Positions 17,317 through 27,597 of a stretch of DNA of 64,000 nt are shown piece after piece. Position numbers and translations under genes: made by a program. Source of the stretch: Maritalea sp051251695 (lineage in GTDB: Bacteria; Pseudomonadota; Alphaproteobacteria; Rhizobiales; Devosiaceae); contig NZ_JBPOEU010000012.1 in the NCBI RefSeq assembly GCF_051251695.1, positions 60,611 through 124,610 of the forward strand, read 5' to 3'. Numbering within the stretch: position 1 is the stretch's first letter; every line of letters starts with the position of its first letter. The notes below the pieces were generated by a model, which saw only the letters and a program-made list of their open reading frames with translations, ran no database searches and had not been told where the DNA came from.

Positions 17317-17462
17317 TGGTGCCTGACGAAGAAGATAACACGACTGGGGACGAGCAAAAACAGACTTCGTTTGCTGAAGTTTCCAGCTGGCGTGCCCCCC
17401 TGGCCACAGACCCATTCTAGAAGCCGCGTTGAGCGAGCATGCGCCGTAATGCATCCAAGCAA

Positions 17463-17491
17463 TTGCATCCACTCCATTGCTCGAATATAAT
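17463..17491 (+). promoter_or_regulatory. Sigma-70-type promoter of olsB
   Basis: TTGCAT (17463-17468) and a perfect TATAAT (17486-17491) are separated by 17 bases, 48 bases before the olsB ATG. The rest of the 221-base gap after the ScfR-type gene shows no coding signal. Confidence 0.65.
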
Positions 17492-17538
17492 GAAGGGTGA
17501 AAACTATCTCCCAGAAATGCGGCGGGGAAAGCTTGTAA

Positions 17539-18507
17539 ATGTTTATGTTTGACTTAAAGCCGCAAGAGTTTGTGCCCGTTCACCGACGACCACGACGATG
17601 GTTTGAGCAAATTTTCCCCACCAATACTCGTCAAATAATCGGATCAAGCGTTGCGGCAATTGGCCGGTCAAAATCTGCACATCGTGAGCAAAAAGACCCC
17701 GCCTCACTGGCTCGCATTGGGTCTTTGGAGGTGCGCATTGCCCAAACGGCAAGCGAAGTTCGGCGTGCCCAACACCTTCGATTTTCAGTGTTTTACGAAG
17801 AAATGTCAGCAAAAGCAGATTTACGCACTTTGCGCACAAAACGAGATGCCGACGAATTTGACCCCATTTGCGACCATATAATTGTTGTCGATCACGAAGA
17901 AGTTGAGGGCATTTCAGCCCGACCCAAAATTGTTGGCACTTACCGAACGCTTCGGGCCGAGGTCGCTTATGCGAACAACGGATTTTACTCAGCCGCTGAG
18001 TTTGAACTTAAATCAATGCTGGCCAATAATTGGGAAAAGGGATTTTGTGAAATTGGGCGCTCATGCGTTTCCCCCGGCTATCGGGACCGCCGCACCATTG
18101 AAGCGCTTTGGACAGGGCTTTGGGCCTATTCAGTGCTTTATGATATCGATGTGTTTTTCGGCGTGGCGAGTTTTGAAGGTGTGGACGTGCAAGAGCATAT
18201 CAAGCCATTGAGTTACTTACATCATTCGGCTCAAACCCCTGAAAAATGGCACGTTCGCGCGCGTCCGGATGTTGGCGAACAGGTCAACTATTTGGATGAA
18301 CAGGCTTATGACAAAAAGCAAATGATCAGGGAATTACCGCCCTTGATCAAAGGCTATTTGCGGGTCGGCTCATATGTTGGCGAAGGCGTGTTTGTGGACC
18401 GTCAGTTTGGCACCACGGACGTGATGATTGTCGCCCTAATCGATCAAATGCCGGAGCGCTACAAACAGCATTTTCGGGCGGCGACAAATTTGGACCGCAA
18501 AAACTAG
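17539..18507 (+). CDS. olsB: L-ornithine N-alpha-acyltransferase (OlsB-like)
   Basis: OlsB transfers a 3-hydroxyacyl group from ACP to ornithine, the first step of ornithine-lipid synthesis. The 322-residue protein has the OlsB/GNAT-like domain from about residue 60. Features include RRAQHLRFSVFYEEMSA, the acidic DEFDPICDHIIVVD, and EIGRSCVSPGYRDRRTIEALW. The latter segments are conserved in rhizobial OlsB. No adjacent OlsA is marked, but a PlsC-family gene lies at 29823. A good sigma-70 promoter precedes it. Confidence 0.85.
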   Translation: MFMFDLKPQEFVPVHRRPRRWFEQIFPTNTRQIIGSSVAAIGRSKSAHREQKDPASLARIGSLEVRIAQTASEVRRAQHLRFSVFYEEMSAKADLRTLRTKRDADEFDPICDHIIVVDHEEVEGISARPKIVGTYRTLRAEVAYANNGFYSAAEFELKSMLANNWEKGFCEIGRSCVSPGYRDRRTIEALWTGLWAYSVLYDIDVFFGVASFEGVDVQEHIKPLSYLHHSAQTPEKWHVRARPDVGEQVNYLDEQAYDKKQMIRELPPLIKGYLRVGSYVGEGVFVDRQFGTTDVMIVALIDQMPERYKQHFRAATNLDRKN

Positions 18508-18596
18508 GTAAAACCCTTCTGTTTATTGTTGGCACACTAGACGGGTTAGCCTAGTCTTGCCTTTCGATGGCGCACCAATTGGCATAAACGACCCTG

Positions 18597-21377
18597 ATGA
18601 CAGACGAAAACCTGCAATTCGCTCAACCAAATGATGATGTGGCTCAAGCCCCACTAACCGGTTCCCCGCGCGAGGGTGCGCGACAGGAAAGTGCGCAAAC
18701 ATCAAAAACCAGCGCCGCTTCTAAGCCATCACCTCAGTTAACCCCCATGATGGCGCAATATTTTGAAATTCGCGCAGTTAATCCGGGATATTTGCTGTTT
18801 TACCGCATGGGCGATTTTTATGAATTGTTCTTCGATGACGCTGAAATCGCATCGCGGGCCCTCGGTATCGCGCTGACAAAGCGTGGCAAGCATTTGGAGC
18901 AGGATATTCCCATGTGCGGGGTGCCTGTTCACGCAGCACAAGGTTATCTGAAAAAACTCATTGCCCTTGGGCATCGCGTGGCGGTGTGTGAGCAGATGGA
19001 AAACCCAGCAGAAGCGAAAAAACGCGGGGCCAAGTCTGTCGTTAAGCGCGATGTCGTGCGCTTGGTGACAGCCGGTACGCTCACTGAAGATGACCTGTTG
19101 GACGACGGCGCGAATAACTACCTCGCCAGTTTAGCCATGATTCAACATGGCGATGCAGACTTTGCCATTTGCTACACCGACATTTCCACGGGCGAGATGT
19201 TTTATTGCGATGTGAGTGCCGAGCAACTTTCGGATGAGTTGGCCCGCATTGAGCCAACTGAGTTGATCGTTTCAGAACAAACCCATCGGTTTGTGACCGA
19301 TCATAACCTGATCCCGATTAGTTTTTCAGGCCAATTGGCCGTCCAGCCTTCCGAAATCTTTAATTCTGAAGCCGCTATCGACATTTTGCGCGAGGCCTTT
19401 GGCGAAACTGCGAGTGACATTCTTGGCCAATCACGCATTGTTCGGTCGGCTATCGCGGGGGCAGTCACCTATATTGATCAAACCCAAAAGGGCGCAAAAG
19501 TACCGCTTCGTTTGCCCCAACGCGCTGGCGACAAGCTCATGCAAATCGATGCGGCAACCCGCATGTCGCTGGAATTGCTGCGCACCAATCGGGGCGAAAC
19601 AAAAGGCGCATTGCGCGCCACAATGGATAAATGCGTGACTTCTGCGGGGTCTCGGCTTTTGTCTTCGCGGCTAAGCGCCCCTTTGTGCGACGCGTCAGCA
19701 ACCATCCAGCGCCACGATATGGTTGGCGATTTCGTCAATAATAGTCTTGTGACATCTCTGGTGCGTGAGAAACTAAAATCAACGCCAGATATCGTGCGCG
19801 GATTAACGCGATTGGCGTTGGGTCGTGGTGGACCACGCGAAATGCTGGCCATCAAAGCAGCAATTGAAACCGCAGCTGCACAGGCAAAAGAACTTCAAGC
19901 ACTAGAAATGCAAAGTGCAGGCGTGCAAAGCCTGTCCAACAAATTTGAAGATGCGCCGTTTGAGCTCGCGACCCAAATCGGGGAGCGTTTGAAGGACGAG
20001 GTGCCCATGTTGCCCCGCGATGGTGGCTTCATTTGCGAAGGCTTTGATGCGCAGTTGGATGAGTTTCGCACGCTTGCAACGCAAAGCCGCCAAGTGATCG
20101 CCGCCCTGCAAGCAAGATATGCTGATGAGACCGGCATCAAGGCCATAAAAGTCAAACACAACAATGTGCTGGGCTTTTTCGTCGAAGTGCCTGCTAGCCA
20201 TGGCGCAAAGCTGATGGGCGAGCCGCTAAATGAGACGTTCATTCATCGACAAACTCTAGCCAATGCGGTGCGGTTTAACACAACTGAATTGTCCGAACTA
20301 CAGGGCAAAATCACCCATGCGAGCGATGCGGCGTTAGCGGTCGAATTGAAATTATTCGACGAACTGCGCGACCTGATATTGCGTGAGACCACTAATCTGC
20401 AGAACCTGGCAGATGCCTTAGCTGAACTCGATCTCACCGCCGCTTTGGGCCAATTGGCGCTGGAGCAAAACTATTGCCGGCCAAAAATTGATGATAGCCG
20501 GTCGTTTGCAATCACCGATGGGCGTCACCCCGTGGTTGAAATGATGCTTGCGAAGTCGGCTGAAACAGCTTTTGTTGCAAATAATTGCGACCTGTCTCCG
20601 CCCCAGAGCCAAAACGATGGCGCACTTTGGTTGATCACGGGCCCGAATATGGGCGGTAAATCCACGTTTTTGCGGCAAAACGCACTGATCGCCATCATGG
20701 CGCAAATGGGGTCATTTGTGCCTGCAAGCGCGGCTCATATTGGCACGATTGACCGCGTATTTTCCCGTGTTGGCGCAGCGGATGATATCGCCCATGGCCG
20801 TTCAACGTTCATGGTTGAAATGGTGGAAACAGCTGCCATTTTAAACCGCGCAACTTCTGCCTCGCTTGTCGTGTTGGATGAAATTGGCCGTGGCACAGCA
20901 ACATTTGACGGACTTTCCATCGCGTGGGCAGCGGTTGAAGCTTTACACGAAAATACAGGCTGTCGGGCCCTCTTCGCCACCCATTATCATGAACTAACCG
21001 CCCTTTCAGATCGGCTTGATCGTGTGTCGAACCACACCATGAAGGTGCGTGAGTGGGAAGGCGACGTGGTCTTTTTACACGAAGTAGCAAATGGCACCGC
21101 CGACCGCTCCTATGGTATTCAGGTGGCAAAACTTGCGGGGCTTCCAACCCATGTGGTGGAGCGTGCCCAGGAAGTCCTTACTATTTTGGAACAGCGAGAA
21201 ACCAGCGATGTCGCGGCTGGGGTGGCGCAATTGCCATTATTTGCCGAGCGACGCCCAGCGCCGCAACCAAAGATAAATGATCAATTGCAAAAGCGAGTGC
21301 GTGAAATAAACCCGGACGAATTAACGCCGCGCATGGCGATTGATCTTCTTTATGAACTCAAAAAGCTTGGCCAATAA
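18597..21377 (+). CDS. mutS: DNA mismatch repair protein MutS
   Basis: MutS recognises mismatches and small loops. The 926-residue protein carries the mismatch-contact motif FYRMGDFYELFFDDA at about 62-76, the connector and clamp domains, Walker A GPNMGGKST near residue 681, and DEIGRGTATFDG (Walker B/signature). The N-terminal 45 residues are low-complexity and variable. The stop is one base before the glnD ATG, so the pair is probably co-transcribed, as in many rhizobia. Confidence 0.97.
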   Translation: MTDENLQFAQPNDDVAQAPLTGSPREGARQESAQTSKTSAASKPSPQLTPMMAQYFEIRAVNPGYLLFYRMGDFYELFFDDAEIASRALGIALTKRGKHLEQDIPMCGVPVHAAQGYLKKLIALGHRVAVCEQMENPAEAKKRGAKSVVKRDVVRLVTAGTLTEDDLLDDGANNYLASLAMIQHGDADFAICYTDISTGEMFYCDVSAEQLSDELARIEPTELIVSEQTHRFVTDHNLIPISFSGQLAVQPSEIFNSEAAIDILREAFGETASDILGQSRIVRSAIAGAVTYIDQTQKGAKVPLRLPQRAGDKLMQIDAATRMSLELLRTNRGETKGALRATMDKCVTSAGSRLLSSRLSAPLCDASATIQRHDMVGDFVNNSLVTSLVREKLKSTPDIVRGLTRLALGRGGPREMLAIKAAIETAAAQAKELQALEMQSAGVQSLSNKFEDAPFELATQIGERLKDEVPMLPRDGGFICEGFDAQLDEFRTLATQSRQVIAALQARYADETGIKAIKVKHNNVLGFFVEVPASHGAKLMGEPLNETFIHRQTLANAVRFNTTELSELQGKITHASDAALAVELKLFDELRDLILRETTNLQNLADALAELDLTAALGQLALEQNYCRPKIDDSRSFAITDGRHPVVEMMLAKSAETAFVANNCDLSPPQSQNDGALWLITGPNMGGKSTFLRQNALIAIMAQMGSFVPASAAHIGTIDRVFSRVGAADDIAHGRSTFMVEMVETAAILNRATSASLVVLDEIGRGTATFDGLSIAWAAVEALHENTGCRALFATHYHELTALSDRLDRVSNHTMKVREWEGDVVFLHEVANGTADRSYGIQVAKLAGLPTHVVERAQEVLTILEQRETSDVAAGVAQLPLFAERRPAPQPKINDQLQKRVREINPDELTPRMAIDLLYELKKLGQ

Positions 21378-21378
21378 C

Positions 21379-24180
21379 ATGGAGAACGCTATTCGCAAAA
21401 AATTGAGCTTCACGCTTGCAAAAGCTGACGATTTGGTCGCTCAAATCCTGCGGGAAATTGGCGATGAAAACCCTTCAAGCTCGAAGGCCAGAGCTGTTGT
21501 TTTAAAAATTGCCAAACAGGTTTTAGCAACCGCCCATAAAGAAGCTGAGGCCGATTTACTTGCCAATGGCCGGGGCCGAGCCTGTGCCAAAAACCTCAAT
21601 AACGCTCAAGACGAACTGATCAAAATGGCGTTCCGGTTTGCCTCGGAATATGTTTACCCGGTCACCAACCGGTCAGATGCCGAAGCCATATCCATCGCGG
21701 CGGTGGGCGGTTATGGGCGTGGAACGCTTGCGCCGGGTTCTGACATCGATTTGCTGTTTATCCTGCCCTATAAACAAACCCCATGGGGCGAGAGCGTTAC
21801 TGAATATGTGCTCTACCTGTTGTGGGATTTGGGGCAAAAAGTTGGCCACGCGGTCCGCTCAATTGACGAATGTTTGCGCATGGCAAAAGCTGATATGACC
21901 GTGCGCACAGCAACGCTAGAGGCGCGTCACATCACCGGCGACAATGCGCTGTTCAAAGAACTTCAAACACGCTTTGGCGATGAAATCGTCGCTGATACCG
22001 GCCCAGAATTTATCGCGGCGAAAATGGCAGAGCGCGATGGGCGACACGAAAAAATCGGTAACACCCGTTTTGTGGTGGAGCCAAACATCAAAGATGGTAA
22101 AGGCGGCCTGCGTGATTTGAACACGTTGTTCTGGATCGCCAAATATTTCTATCGGGTCGATAAAAGCGCGCAATTGATCAAAAAGGGCGTTTTCTCAAAA
22201 GGCGAATATCGCCGTTTCCGCCGTTCAGATGATTTTTTGTGGGCCATTCGCTGCCACCTTCATTTCCTAACGGGCCGCTCCGAAGAAAAGCTCAGCTTTG
22301 ATTTGCAGCAAGAGTTGGCGGCAAGGCTTAATGTAACTGGCCGGGCCGGGCTAAAGCCGGTTGAACGATTGATGAAACGCTATTTCGCGGTGGCCAAAGA
22401 TGTTGGCGACCTGACCCGTATTTTTTGCACGTCCCTTGAATTCAATCATGCCAAAGATTTGGATGTGGTGGGGCGGGTGCGCAAAACTTTGTCGCGACGT
22501 CGTAAAATTCGCGGCGAAACAGATTTTGTGATCGAGCGAGGGCGCCTCAATATTGTTGACCAAGATGTCTTTGAAAAAGACCCCGTCAACATGATCCGGA
22601 TATTTTATGTTGCCGGGCGCGAAGGGATATTATTTCATCCCGATAGCCTTAAACAGATTAACCGGTCTCGCCGATTAATTGATAAAAACCTGCGCACAAA
22701 CCCTCAGGCCAACAAGTATTTCCTCGAAATCCTAACCCATGCGCCATCTGTCGAACGCATTTTGCGGCGGATGAACGAAGCGGAAGTTTTGGGGCGGTTC
22801 GTCCCTGAATTTGGTCGGATCGTCGCGCTGATGCAGTTTAACATGTACCACCATTACACGGTGGATGAGCACCTCATTCGCGCTGTTGGGGTTATGGCAG
22901 AAATCGTTCAGGGTGGCCTTAAGGATGAATTGCCGCTCACCCACGAACTATTGCCCCATCTTACCGACGTTAAGTTGCTGTTTGTCGCCCTCTTCCTGCA
23001 TGACATCGCCAAAGGGCGCCCAGAGGATCATTCTATCGCTGGCGCAAAAATGGCGCGACGCCTATGTCCGCGTTTTGGGCTAAGTTCTGCGGAAACGGAT
23101 ACGGTTGCTTGGTTGATCGAAAAACACTTGGTGATGAGCGAAATTTCACAATCTCGCGATGTGCAAGACCCGGAAACCGCGACGAACTTTGCGCAAATTA
23201 TCCAAAGTCCCGCTCGACTAAGCCTATTGTTGGTGCTGACCGCGTGCGATATTCGCGCGGTGGGACCCGGGGTTTGGACTGGCTGGAAAGGGTCGTTGTT
23301 GCGGGCGCTTTATTATGCGACCGAGCCATTGCTGTCCGGGGGGCATTCCCAAGTCAGTCAGGCTGATCGAATTGATGCGGCGAAACAGCGTTTAGCCCAA
23401 GCGTTACGCGATTGGCCCACAAAACAGGCGCAAGAATACTTACAGGGCCATTATTCTGCCTATTGGTTACGCTCAGAGTTTCAATTGCAGATCGACCATG
23501 CCCATATGATCCGCAAGGCCAATAAATTAGGCCAACAATTTGCAGGTTGTGTCGGGGTAAAAAGCTTCGAAGCGATTACCGAAATTTCAATTTATACGCC
23601 GGATCATCCACGCCTGCTTTCGATGATTGCTGGCGCATGCACGCTTTCAAATGCTGACATTGTCGGCGCACAAATTACGTTGATGCGCGATGGTCGGGCG
23701 CTGGATACGTTGCGTTTAAAACGCAGCTTTAAATCTGACGAAGAAGAACGCATTCGCGCGCTTAAAATCATCGAATTGGTGCAAAAGCTGTTAAGCGGCG
23801 AAAAGCATCTATTGCCCGAAATGGGCAAAGGTTCAAAACTCAATAAGCGTCTCAAACCCTTCAGTGTCCCAACCGACGTTCTAATTTCAAATTCATTGTC
23901 GAAAAAATTCACCGTCATCGAAGTATCCGGCCTTGATCGATCAGGCCTTTTGCATGACCTCACCAAAGCAATTGCTGATCTGAGCCTCACCATTGGCTCG
24001 GCTCATATTGGAACCTTTGGCGAGCGTGCGATTGACGTGTTCTATGTGACGGATTTAACCGGCATGAAAGTAACTGACCGCAAACGGCAAAATAAGATAA
24101 GGTCTGCGCTTGGCGGGATTTTTCCTTCAGGTAATGGCGAAAAACCGGCAAAGAAAAAGCCAGCAGAGATACGTGCGTGA
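21379..24180 (+). CDS. glnD: Bifunctional PII uridylyltransferase / uridylyl-removing enzyme
   Basis: GlnD senses glutamine and adds or removes UMP on PII proteins. The 933-residue protein has the nucleotidyltransferase motif GGYGRG at 110-115 with D122 and D124 of GSDIDLL. The HD hydrolase segment is LFLHDIAKGRPEDH, and two C-terminal ACT domains lie near EISIYTPDHPRLLSMIAG and VIEVSGLDRSGLLHDLTKA. The ATG immediately after the mutS stop is chosen; the frame also opens inside mutS. Its last four bases overlap murJ. Confidence 0.97.
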   Translation: MENAIRKKLSFTLAKADDLVAQILREIGDENPSSSKARAVVLKIAKQVLATAHKEAEADLLANGRGRACAKNLNNAQDELIKMAFRFASEYVYPVTNRSDAEAISIAAVGGYGRGTLAPGSDIDLLFILPYKQTPWGESVTEYVLYLLWDLGQKVGHAVRSIDECLRMAKADMTVRTATLEARHITGDNALFKELQTRFGDEIVADTGPEFIAAKMAERDGRHEKIGNTRFVVEPNIKDGKGGLRDLNTLFWIAKYFYRVDKSAQLIKKGVFSKGEYRRFRRSDDFLWAIRCHLHFLTGRSEEKLSFDLQQELAARLNVTGRAGLKPVERLMKRYFAVAKDVGDLTRIFCTSLEFNHAKDLDVVGRVRKTLSRRRKIRGETDFVIERGRLNIVDQDVFEKDPVNMIRIFYVAGREGILFHPDSLKQINRSRRLIDKNLRTNPQANKYFLEILTHAPSVERILRRMNEAEVLGRFVPEFGRIVALMQFNMYHHYTVDEHLIRAVGVMAEIVQGGLKDELPLTHELLPHLTDVKLLFVALFLHDIAKGRPEDHSIAGAKMARRLCPRFGLSSAETDTVAWLIEKHLVMSEISQSRDVQDPETATNFAQIIQSPARLSLLLVLTACDIRAVGPGVWTGWKGSLLRALYYATEPLLSGGHSQVSQADRIDAAKQRLAQALRDWPTKQAQEYLQGHYSAYWLRSEFQLQIDHAHMIRKANKLGQQFAGCVGVKSFEAITEISIYTPDHPRLLSMIAGACTLSNADIVGAQITLMRDGRALDTLRLKRSFKSDEEERIRALKIIELVQKLLSGEKHLLPEMGKGSKLNKRLKPFSVPTDVLISNSLSKKFTVIEVSGLDRSGLLHDLTKAIADLSLTIGSAHIGTFGERAIDVFYVTDLTGMKVTDRKRQNKIRSALGGIFPSGNGEKPAKKKPAEIRA

Positions 24181-25730
24181 GGCTTTTTAAGAACTTTGCC
24201 AGTGTCGGTAGCGCAACGCTTTTGTCCCGTTTGTTGGGATTTGCCCGCGACATTATGATGGCGGGCATTTTGGGCGCTGGTCCAGTGGCGGATGCGTTTG
24301 TTGCAGCATTTCGTTTGCCCAATATGTTCAGGCGCATTTTGGCTGAGGGCGTTTTTAACACCGCCTTCATTCCCTTATTTGCAAAAGCACTAGAACAAGA
24401 AGGCGAAGAGCAAGCCAAACGCTTTTCAGCTAACATTGTGTCGTCCCTCATCTATATTTTGCTGGTGCTGACCATCCTCGCTGAGATTTTCATGCCACAG
24501 CTGATTTTGCTTTTAACCACTGGTTTTGCAAATGATCCTGAAAAGTTTGAACTTACGGTTTTGCTGGCCCGTATCTGTTTCCCCTATTTGGCCTGTATGT
24601 CGCTGATGGCTGCTTATGGCTCAATTCTAAACGGACTTCGCAAGTTTTTCCTCGCCGCCTTGGCCCCGGTTTTGCTCAATGTCGTGTTGGTGATCGTATT
24701 GGCCTATTTGGTGGTGGTTTCCGTTGAAACACCGTTGGCAGGCATCATCATTTCTGGCGGCGTATTGGTCGGTGGTTTCGCCCAAATCGCCTTGGTTGCG
24801 TGGGCGCTCATGCGTACAGGCTTTTTCCCGCGCCTTACCTGGCCCAAATTCGATAGCGATTTGAAGAAGTTTTGGGCGCTGGCAATTCCTGCAATTTTGA
24901 CCGGCGGTGTGACCCAAATCAATATTTTGGTCGGCACGAACATTGCATCTAGTCAAGAAAGCGCCATTGCCTATCTTTATTATGCGGATCGGCTTTATCA
25001 ATTGCCATTGGGCATGATCGGCATTGCGATTGGCGTTGTGCTTTTACCCGAATTATCACGATTGCTAAAATCCGGTGCGGCGACCCAAGCCGCAAATGTG
25101 CAAGAACGCAGCTTGTTCTTTGGTTTAATGTTGACGCTGCCCGCCGCAGTGGCGTTGTTTATAATCGCTGAGCCGATTATCTCGACGCTGTTTCAACGTG
25201 GTGCCTTTGATGCAACCGCGACCAAGCAAGCCGCAGCAGCACTGCAAATTTTTGCCCTCGGGTTGCCAGCCTTTGTTTTGGTTAAAGTATTCCAGCCCAG
25301 CTATTTTGCGCGTGAAGATACGAAAACCCCTGCTATATTCGCAGCGGTTTCCGTTGTCCTTAATATTGGCTTTTCGGTGTTGTTGTTCCCCAAACTGCAA
25401 CATGTTGGCATTGCATGGGCAACTACCATTTCGGGTTGGGCAAATGTGCTCATGTTGGTTGTGACGTTGGGGTTTTGGCGTCAATTGCTGTTGCCTTGGT
25501 CTGTTATCTTCAACGTGATCTCTCTTTTGGCCGTCAGCTTGATCATGGGCGCGGTGCTTTATTTTGCATCCAACTACCTAAGCGCTCAATTCTTGGCCGA
25601 GTTGCCCCTATTGTGGCGGGCTTTATGTTTAGCAGTTTTGGTTTTTGCGGGGGCTGGCAGCTATTTTGCACTGCTGCATATATTTGGCATTCAACGCCTA
25701 AACCGATGGCGAGATTTCGTTAAATCCTAA
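24177..25730 (+). CDS. murJ: Lipid II flippase MurJ (MviN)
   Basis: MurJ flips the peptidoglycan precursor lipid II across the inner membrane. The 517-residue protein is strongly hydrophobic with about 13-14 membrane segments. It opens with FASVGSATLLSRLLGFARDIMMA, the MurJ N-terminal signature, including conserved arginines, and RLPNMFRRILAEGVFNTAFIP follows. The GTG start overlaps the glnD stop (GTGA), which indicates coupling. glnD-murJ-trpS is a known rhizobial order. Confidence 0.96.
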   Translation: MRLFKNFASVGSATLLSRLLGFARDIMMAGILGAGPVADAFVAAFRLPNMFRRILAEGVFNTAFIPLFAKALEQEGEEQAKRFSANIVSSLIYILLVLTILAEIFMPQLILLLTTGFANDPEKFELTVLLARICFPYLACMSLMAAYGSILNGLRKFFLAALAPVLLNVVLVIVLAYLVVVSVETPLAGIIISGGVLVGGFAQIALVAWALMRTGFFPRLTWPKFDSDLKKFWALAIPAILTGGVTQINILVGTNIASSQESAIAYLYYADRLYQLPLGMIGIAIGVVLLPELSRLLKSGAATQAANVQERSLFFGLMLTLPAAVALFIIAEPIISTLFQRGAFDATATKQAAAALQIFALGLPAFVLVKVFQPSYFAREDTKTPAIFAAVSVVLNIGFSVLLFPKLQHVGIAWATTISGWANVLMLVVTLGFWRQLLLPWSVIFNVISLLAVSLIMGAVLYFASNYLSAQFLAELPLLWRALCLAVLVFAGAGSYFALLHIFGIQRLNRWRDFVKS

Positions 25731-25853
25731 TCCGATGAGCGCGCACAACCACGCACATAGTGTTGAAATGTCTGCGACTTCACTGTTTACAATTTTACCT
25801 CACTTCGTTTAGGTAATCCCTTCAATTAACTTCATAAAGCTTGGGTCCACACC

Positions 25854-26891
25854 ATGACTGAATTTAAAAATCGCCTATTTTCAGGCGTACAACCAACCGG
25901 TGATCTTCATTTGGGCAATTATTTGGGTGCCGTTCGGCGCTTCGCCCCCCTGCAAGATCAGTTTGACTGCATCTTCTGCGTTGTTGATATGCATGCCATT
26001 ACCGTTTGGCAGGACCCAAAAGTGCTTCGCCAAAAAACCCGCGAAGTTGCGGCGTCATACATTGCAACTGGTGTTGATCCGAAACGTTCGATCATTTTCA
26101 ACCAAAGCCAAGTCATGCAACATGCAGAACTGGCTTGGGTGTTTAATTGTGTGGCACGGATCGGCTGGATGAACCGCATGACACAGTTTAAAGACAAAGC
26201 CGGTAAGAATCGTGAAAATGCGTCTTTGGGGCTTTATGCCTATCCTAGCTTGATGGCGGCGGACATTTTATTGTATCGCGGAACACATGTGCCTGTTGGC
26301 GATGATCAAAAACAACATCTGGAATTAACCCGCGACATCGCGCAAAAGTTCAACAATGATTTCAACGCTGAAATCGTTGAAGAAGGTTTTGAGGACGGAC
26401 AGTTTTTCCCCATCACCGAACCTTTGATTTCCGGCCCAGCGATGCGGATTATGTCATTGCGCGATGGCACGAAAAAGATGTCAAAGTCTGACCCTTCCGA
26501 AATGTCATGCATTGCCCTGATGGATGATGCAGAAAAAATAGCGAAGAAATTCCGCAAAGCAAAATCAGACGCGGAACCGCTACCATCCGAAATTGAGGGG
26601 CTTGAAGGTCGTGCTGAAGCGCGCAACTTGGTTGAAATTTATGCCGCTCTTGCCGATAAAACCTCGGAAGACGTCTTGCGTGAATTCGGTGGACAAGGAT
26701 TTGGCGCGTTTAAGCCAGCGCTTGCTGACTTGGCCGTAGAGCGCTTGAGCCCAATTTCTGCTGAGATCAGCCGGATGTTAGCAGAACCAGATGAAATTGA
26801 TTCCATTTTGCGCGATGGGGCGGAACGCGCGGGTGAAATTGCAGAAGAAACCATGAAGCATGTGCGCCAAATCGTTGGCTTTCTTAGCTAA
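25854..26891 (+). CDS. trpS: Tryptophanyl-tRNA synthetase
   Basis: TrpS charges tRNA-Trp. The 345-residue class I synthetase has the HIGH-equivalent HLGN at 19-22 and KMSKS at about residue 208, with the PTGDLHLGNYLGA and LLYRGTHVPVGDDQKQHLELTRDIA segments of bacterial TrpS. The 123-base gap before it holds a weak hairpin (TTACCT at 25795 with AGGTAA at 25811), with no clear leader peptide. Confidence 0.97.
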   Translation: MTEFKNRLFSGVQPTGDLHLGNYLGAVRRFAPLQDQFDCIFCVVDMHAITVWQDPKVLRQKTREVAASYIATGVDPKRSIIFNQSQVMQHAELAWVFNCVARIGWMNRMTQFKDKAGKNRENASLGLYAYPSLMAADILLYRGTHVPVGDDQKQHLELTRDIAQKFNNDFNAEIVEEGFEDGQFFPITEPLISGPAMRIMSLRDGTKKMSKSDPSEMSCIALMDDAEKIAKKFRKAKSDAEPLPSEIEGLEGRAEARNLVEIYAALADKTSEDVLREFGGQGFGAFKPALADLAVERLSPISAEISRMLAEPDEIDSILRDGAERAGEIAEETMKHVRQIVGFLS

Positions 26892-26990
26892 ATCAGATTG
26901 AAAATTTGCTGCGCCGGTTCTGTCAAGAATTCTATCTTGGCAAATGGCGCAGCAAATGTCAGCATGCGCCAAACGGGAGATGCGGCAAAT

Positions 26991-27467
26991 ATGGATCGAC
27001 CTAGATATAATCGCAAATTTTTAGCAGTTTTGGATGGCACGGACGAATGCGCAGTGGCCGTTACCTTTGCTGCGTGCCGCATGCGCCGCACCGGCGGCGT
27101 CGTCAAATTGCTTGTTGTGATCGAACCCGATCAGTTTCAACACTGGATTGGCGTGGAAAATGTCATGCGGGCCGAAGCTTTTGAAGAAGCTAATCGCTGG
27201 CTCGACGACGCTGAAGCTCAGATTAAAAAACTCGGCGATATTCCGGTTGAGCGCGAAATCCGCGAAGGCGTTAAGGCAGATGAAGTAGAAGCGGCAATCG
27301 CTGAAGATAAACACATTTCAATTTTAGTGCTTGCATCGTCTAAGTCTACTGATGGACCGGGCCCATTGGTGAGCGCCATTGCCGCACGTGGCGCGACAGC
27401 TCTGCCCATACCCGTGGCGATTGTGCCGGGCTTCCTCAGCGATGAAGATATTGAAGAATTAGCTTAA
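26991..27467 (+). CDS. Universal stress protein (UspA family)
   Basis: The 158-residue protein has the UspA fold: FLAVLDGTDECAVAVTFAACRMRR at the N-terminus, and a C-terminal ILVLASS region in place of the usual G-x2-G-x9-G-S/T ATP loop. The loop here is ASSKSTDGPGPLVSA, so nucleotide binding is uncertain. The start MDRPRYNRKFLAVLDG is chosen because the extra upstream codons are not conserved in character. It lies 100 bases after trpS. Its job is unknown. Confidence 0.8.
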   Translation: MDRPRYNRKFLAVLDGTDECAVAVTFAACRMRRTGGVVKLLVVIEPDQFQHWIGVENVMRAEAFEEANRWLDDAEAQIKKLGDIPVEREIREGVKADEVEAAIAEDKHISILVLASSKSTDGPGPLVSAIAARGATALPIPVAIVPGFLSDEDIEELA

Positions 27468-27531
27468 GCTTCGCGGCGATAAAGCGTCACAGTTTAGTGT
27501 TAGCCCTTGCCTTTGCGTTTAAAAATACTAT

Positions 27532-27548
27532 TTTGGAACTATTCTAAA
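27532..27548. promoter_or_regulatory. Irr-box-like dyad upstream of nfu
   Basis: TTTGGAA-CTA-TTCTAAA is a 7-3-7 dyad with one mismatch to the alphaproteobacterial iron control element (TTTAGAA-N3-TTCTAAA). It lies 50 bases upstream of the Nfu-type gene and just after a TACTAT hexamer. Irr is encoded in this window at 56575-57021. Confidence 0.6.
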
Positions 27549-27597
27549 GAAGATTTAGCCCCAACGATGGGTTTAAAAGCTCGGAGACCTGAGAACC

